64,000 nt of DNA, from positions 1-64,000 of the forward strand of contig NZ_AGSX01000010.1 of NCBI RefSeq assembly GCF_000235745.1, written 5' to 3'. The translations under genes were made by a program, and so were the position numbers. Positions within the stretch are counted from its first letter, which is position 1. Each line of letters opens with the position of its first letter. Of the stretch, positions 61,203-64,000 are shown in pieces. Origin of the DNA: Stutzerimonas stutzeri SDM-LAC (GTDB lineage: Bacteria > Pseudomonadota > Gammaproteobacteria > Pseudomonadales > Pseudomonadaceae). The notes beneath the pieces were generated by a model that was given only the letters and a program-made list of their open reading frames with translations, was not told where the DNA came from and searched no databases.

Positions 61203-61574
61203 CTAAGCTTTGCCGGCAAAACGTGTACACAACGGCCAGATCCAACCCGGGTCTGGCCGTTTTTCTTCTCCGCACCGGTTGCGGCTTTTCGCCACAGCTT
61301 CGATGGCGCAACGTGGTGAGTTCTAGCAGAGTTTTCACCGTACCCACTCGGTAAATCGTACAAAAAACAGATAGTTAGCGCGAGATTAAGCCGAGCATCG
61401 AAGTTGCAACTAATGCTAGACCTTTGGCTAATTGCAAAAAAAACAACAAAACACGAAACAACCCTGTGACTTAACAGTCCTCTGTGTACATCAATGGATA
61501 TGTAAGGCCAACGCCGGCAGCCTGGCGGCAGGCTTAAATCCGATTTTTGGTTATCACACAGAGAGACATGCCTG
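61203..61574. other. intergenic region after the chemoreceptor
   Basis: About 370 bp, AT-rich in the middle (61330-61490). It contains the chemoreceptor terminator and the promoter region of the small genes, with an AACAACAA stretch at 61442-61449. No supported gene. Confidence 0.6.
61232..61265 (+). terminator. terminator after the chemoreceptor gene
   Basis: Stem cggccaga / tctggccg with an 11-nt loop and a following TTTTT, 30 bp after the stop. Confidence 0.88.
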
Positions 61575-61844
61575 ATGAACAGCCCGCTTCGCTTTAACGA
61601 CGCCCTCCTTATCACTGACCGCGCATTCAAGCCGTTCCAGTGCGTCGCCTGGACGCTGCTCGAAGGCAATGGCGAACTCAGCATAACGGTCCTGGATGGC
61701 AGCGAATCGCGCACGGTAGGCCATTGCAAATTGGCGAGCAATGTCTACTCCGACCCGGTCAAGCTCGGTCACTCCCTGGAGCAGGCGCGCGCCGATCTTA
61801 GTCGTCAGGGTATGCATCTCGCCCCTTGGCAGATGCCTGAATAA
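61575..61844 (+). CDS. small protein of unknown function, paralogue A
   Basis: An 89-residue soluble protein starting MNSPLRFNDALLITDRAF. It is a clear paralogue of the product at 62302-62589: SNVYSDPVKLGHSLEQAR compares with RSQYADPAHLAGVLESAR, and LSRQGMHLAPWQMP with LSRDGVQLSAWSLP. The general layout (AF-x-P-x-x-C near residue 18, then short beta segments and a helix) recalls small Pseudomonas DUF1652-type proteins, but I am not sure. It has its own terminator. Function unknown. Confidence 0.75.
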   Translation: MNSPLRFNDALLITDRAFKPFQCVAWTLLEGNGELSITVLDGSESRTVGHCKLASNVYSDPVKLGHSLEQARADLSRQGMHLAPWQMPE

Positions 61845-61860
61845 CGCACTCCTTCAACAT

Positions 61861-61892
61861 AAGGCCCGGTTGCGCAAGCGCCGGGCCTTTTT
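61861..61892 (+). terminator. terminator after the first small gene
   Basis: Perfect stem aaggcccgg / ccgggcctt with an 11-nt loop, followed by a T-run (61888-61892). Confidence 0.88.
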
Positions 61893-61995
61893 CTTTGCGT
61901 TTCGCTTGGCCACCAAGACTGGCTCTGCTGGCAAACGGACCCATTCAGTTGTTTAACGGTCCCAGCAATAAGCGAATAAACAAAGGAGCGCTCCC

Positions 61996-62277
61996 ATGAA
62001 AGGTGCAGAAGCCTACGTCAACGATCAATGGCACAGCAGCGGATTAGCCGACTTGCCCGAGGGCGCCCAGAGCCACTGCATTACTTTGAAGTTCATCATT
62101 GCTCGCGATACGCAGTCCACCGGGCTGATCACGCACGTCTGCGAAGTGGCGCAGCGGCGACTGAGCGATTTCTACAAAGGCCGTCAGGTGACTCATAGAC
62201 CCATTCAGGGCTCAGTTATCGGAGACGGCAGCGGTGATGGAATCAACCTGGTTTTCGAGGTCGCAGCTGAGAAATAA
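61996..62277 (+). CDS. small protein of unknown function
   Basis: A 93-residue protein starting MKGAEAYVNDQWHSSG, with AAAGGAG 7 nt before the ATG. No membrane segment or signal peptide; no recognised motif. It sits between the two paralogous small genes and 24 bp ahead of the second, on the same strand, so it may share its transcript. Confidence 0.65.
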   Translation: MKGAEAYVNDQWHSSGLADLPEGAQSHCITLKFIIARDTQSTGLITHVCEVAQRRLSDFYKGRQVTHRPIQGSVIGDGSGDGINLVFEVAAEK

Positions 62278-62301
62278 ACATCTTCACGGCGGAGCATGAT
62301 G

Positions 62302-62589
62302 ATGACTGCACAACGCCTTTCAATAGATGAAGCCAGGCGCATCAGCGAGATGGCGTTCTTGCCTTGCCACGCAGTCACTCGGGCCGATCGCGACGACAGC
62401 AGCTTCTCGCTGCGCGTCCTCAACGCAGCGGGTGCCGAAGCCCTGTCGATTTCACACATCGCGCGGTCCCAGTATGCGGACCCTGCTCACCTCGCAGGCG
62501 TGCTGGAGAGCGCCCGGCTCCAGCTGAGCAGGGATGGCGTGCAGTTGAGCGCGTGGTCCCTGCCCGCGCAGCCCGGCATTACCGGCTGA
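62302..62589 (+). CDS. small protein of unknown function, paralogue B
   Basis: A 95-residue protein and paralogue of the product at 61575-61844. Three ATGs in a row occur at 62296, 62299 and 62302; the third has the best spacing from GGAG (62291-62294), giving MTAQRLSIDEARRISEMAF. Conserved with the paralogue are AF-x-P near the start and Y-A/S-DP, E-x-AR and LSR-x-G in the C-terminal half. Function unknown. Confidence 0.72.
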   Translation: MTAQRLSIDEARRISEMAFLPCHAVTRADRDDSSFSLRVLNAAGAEALSISHIARSQYADPAHLAGVLESARLQLSRDGVQLSAWSLPAQPGITG

Positions 62590-62731
62590 CCTCCAGTTCC
62601 TGCAACACGGACAGTAGGTGAAAAAAAATGCGGCCCGAACCCCTTTCGTTTGCACCGGTCTCTTATTGAGACACGCACTGTGGCTGTGTCAGCACAGTTC
62701 GTCCTGTTCCATCAAACCCAGGAGCGCTTAC

Positions 62732-62896
62732 ATGATCGGTGACTATTCCTCGATAAACGACCATCTGGACACTGCGCGACGGCATGCTGATCACGCCGAA
62801 AAAAAGGCGGACCCAGCCATCTACCGAGAAGCTATTGACGAGCTGGTAGCTGCAATACGGCTGTTGATGCGTAACAGCAAGGAAAGCGATGACTGA
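62732..62896 (+). CDS. small helical protein of unknown function
   Basis: A 54-residue, charged protein starting MIGDYSSINDHLDTARRHAD, probably one or two helices. The frame is open from 62618, but AGGAG lies 9 nt before the ATG at 62732. No recognised family. It lies in line with the other small genes and before the topoisomerase gene. Confidence 0.65.
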   Translation: MIGDYSSINDHLDTARRHADHAEKKADPAIYREAIDELVAAIRLLMRNSKESDD

Positions 62897-63017
62897 ATCC
62901 GCGTCCGCGTCCTGCGAGACGCTATAGCCCATCAAGAGCGGCCTGTCTGTACTCACTTCGAGGCAATGATGCAGCCAGGCCTCGCAGGGCTGCGTTGTAG
63001 TTCGGTGAGGAGCGCGT

Positions 63018-64000
63018 ATGTTGATCGATCAGGGCGGTGAGACGGTTGTGCTGTTGGCGGAGGGTAGCCGCCCGCTACCGGCGGATGAGCAGCCGGACAC
63101 CGGCACCGCCCTGTGCCCCGAGCTTCCAACCGATCTTCACTATGTGGACGATCATGGGCCAGGCATCAGTCGCCGAAAACTTAGAGGCAAGTTCGCTTAT
63201 TTCCTGCCGTCTGGCGAGCGTATCCGTGATGCACAGGAAATAGCGCGGATCAACAAACTGGCCATTCCGCCCGCTTATTCCGAGGTCTGGATCTGCCCGG
63301 ACCCACAAGGCCATATGCAGGCGACGGGACGAGATGCCCGCGGCCGCAAGCAATATCGCTATCACCCTCGCTGGCGGGAAATCCGCGACAACAACAAGTA
63401 CGAACGTGTTCTGGCATTTGGAACGGCCCTGCCGCGTATGCGCGAACGCTTGCAGCAGCGACTGACCCTGCGCGGCATGCCAAGGGAAAAGGTCATGGCG
63501 CTGCTGGTGCAGTTGCTCGAATCGACGTTGATTCGTGTCGGGAACTCGCGCTATGCAAAGGAAAACCGTTCCTACGGGCTAACCACTCTACGAACCCGGC
63601 ATGTCGATGTCCGGGGCGCCTCGATCCGCTTTCAATTCCGCGGCAAAAGCGGTGTAGAGCACCGCGTGACGCTAAGGAACCAGCGGCTGGCACGCATCGT
63701 CCGCCGCTGTATGGAGCTGCCCGGCCAGCATCTGTTTCAATATCTGGACGAAGAAGGTGTGCGTCATCCAGTGAGCTCCAGCGACGTCAATGAATTCATC
63801 CAGGAGATGACCGGGGGCGACTTCACCGCCAAGGACTATCGAACCTGGGCAGGCAGCGCCCTGGCACTTGACTATCTGCGCAAACGTGAATGGCAACCGG
63901 AGACCGTGGCGCGACGCAATCTGGTCGAAGTGATCGCGCAGGTGTCTCGCCAGCTCGGCAATACGCCCGCCGTGTGCCGACAGTGCTACGTCCATCCCGG
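63018..64000 (+). CDS. type IB DNA topoisomerase (3' end outside the window)
   Basis: At least 327 codons, open at the right edge. It begins MLIDQGGETVVLLAEGSRP after GAGGAG. Features of the poxvirus-like bacterial topoisomerase IB: GISRRKLRGKFAYFLPSG, IPPAYSEVWICPDPQGHMQA, RGRKQYRYHPRWREIRDNNK (first catalytic Arg), FRGKSGVEH (Lys), a later Arg in LARIVRRC, and Tyr324 in CRQCYVHP as nucleophile. It would relax positive and negative supercoils. Only the last few residues are likely missing. Confidence 0.93.
   Translation, partial: MLIDQGGETVVLLAEGSRPLPADEQPDTGTALCPELPTDLHYVDDHGPGISRRKLRGKFAYFLPSGERIRDAQEIARINKLAIPPAYSEVWICPDPQGHMQATGRDARGRKQYRYHPRWREIRDNNKYERVLAFGTALPRMRERLQQRLTLRGMPREKVMALLVQLLESTLIRVGNSRYAKENRSYGLTTLRTRHVDVRGASIRFQFRGKSGVEHRVTLRNQRLARIVRRCMELPGQHLFQYLDEEGVRHPVSSSDVNEFIQEMTGGDFTAKDYRTWAGSALALDYLRKREWQPETVARRNLVEVIAQVSRQLGNTPAVCRQCYVHP

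Noticed and set aside
61442-61449. AACAACAA as a Hfq/Crc target
   Set aside because: The motif fits, but it lies about 125 nt upstream of the start codon, too far for the usual translational block.
61199-61741. 180-residue open frame on the minus strand
   Set aside because: Covers a terminator and an AT-rich promoter region, overlaps a supported small gene, and shows no motif.

Overview
The window is GC-rich gammaproteobacterial chromosome, most likely a Pseudomonas of the stutzeri group (Stutzerimonas-like). This rests on an intact mexS-mexT-mexEF-oprN locus, a muxABC-opmB locus, a selenocysteine formate dehydrogenase-N operon, and a folD / cysS / glnS / ppiB / lpxH / uspE-like / DUF1289 / acnB neighbourhood like that of P. 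aeruginosa. I see no insertion sequence, prophage or CRISPR array. Species assignment is inference.

Layout. 1-2484: treS (cut by the window edge) and glgE, trehalose/alpha-glucan metabolism. 2485-3095: gene-free, packed with REP-type palindromes and a degenerate tandem repeat. 3096-8737: fdnG-fdnH-fdnI-fdhE; fdnG is one selenoprotein gene read through an in-frame UGA followed by a clear SECIS hairpin. 8893-10838: Ku and a stand-alone LigD-type polymerase domain, a minimal end-joining pair. 10868-14033: an SDR oxidoreductase, mexS, and the divergent LysR regulator mexT. 14332-20231: mexE-mexF-oprN, an RND efflux pump, then an orphan TRAP solute-binding protein. 21589-30599: muxA-muxB-muxC-opmB, a second RND pump with two inner-membrane subunits, on the minus strand. 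30873-34691: a MurJ/MviN-family flippase, a Xre/RES toxin-antitoxin pair and an XdhC-family protein.

34692-35690: an AT-rich gap holding a perfect inverted pair of DnaA boxes, then tRNA-Leu, tRNA-His and tRNA-Arg with promoter and terminator. 35959-36813: folD. 36898-42826: a six-gene ABC importer resembling the rhizobial glycerol transporter glpSTPQUV, driven from a near-consensus sigma-54 promoter; the divergent AcoR-type sigma-54 activator lies at 43047-44918, with a cluster of TGAACA half sites between. 45078-54693: housekeeping block cysS, glnS, ppiB, lpxH, miaE, a UspE-like protein, a DUF1289 protein and acnB, the last behind a long structured leader. 55018-61202: ybiT-type ABC-F ATPase, a cold-shock/DUF1294 membrane protein, an epoxide-hydrolase-like enzyme, uppP and a Cache chemoreceptor. 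61575-62896: four small unknown genes, two of them paralogues. 63018 to the end: a type IB topoisomerase cut by the window edge.

The most interesting non-routine signals are the acnB leader (16-bp perfect closing stem around a strong hairpin), the sigma-54 promoter plus TGAACA array of the glp-like importer, the complementary degeneracy of its two ATPases, the inverted DnaA-box pair, and the Ku/stand-alone polymerase pair without a linked ligase. Everything here comes from reading the sequence; no database search was run.
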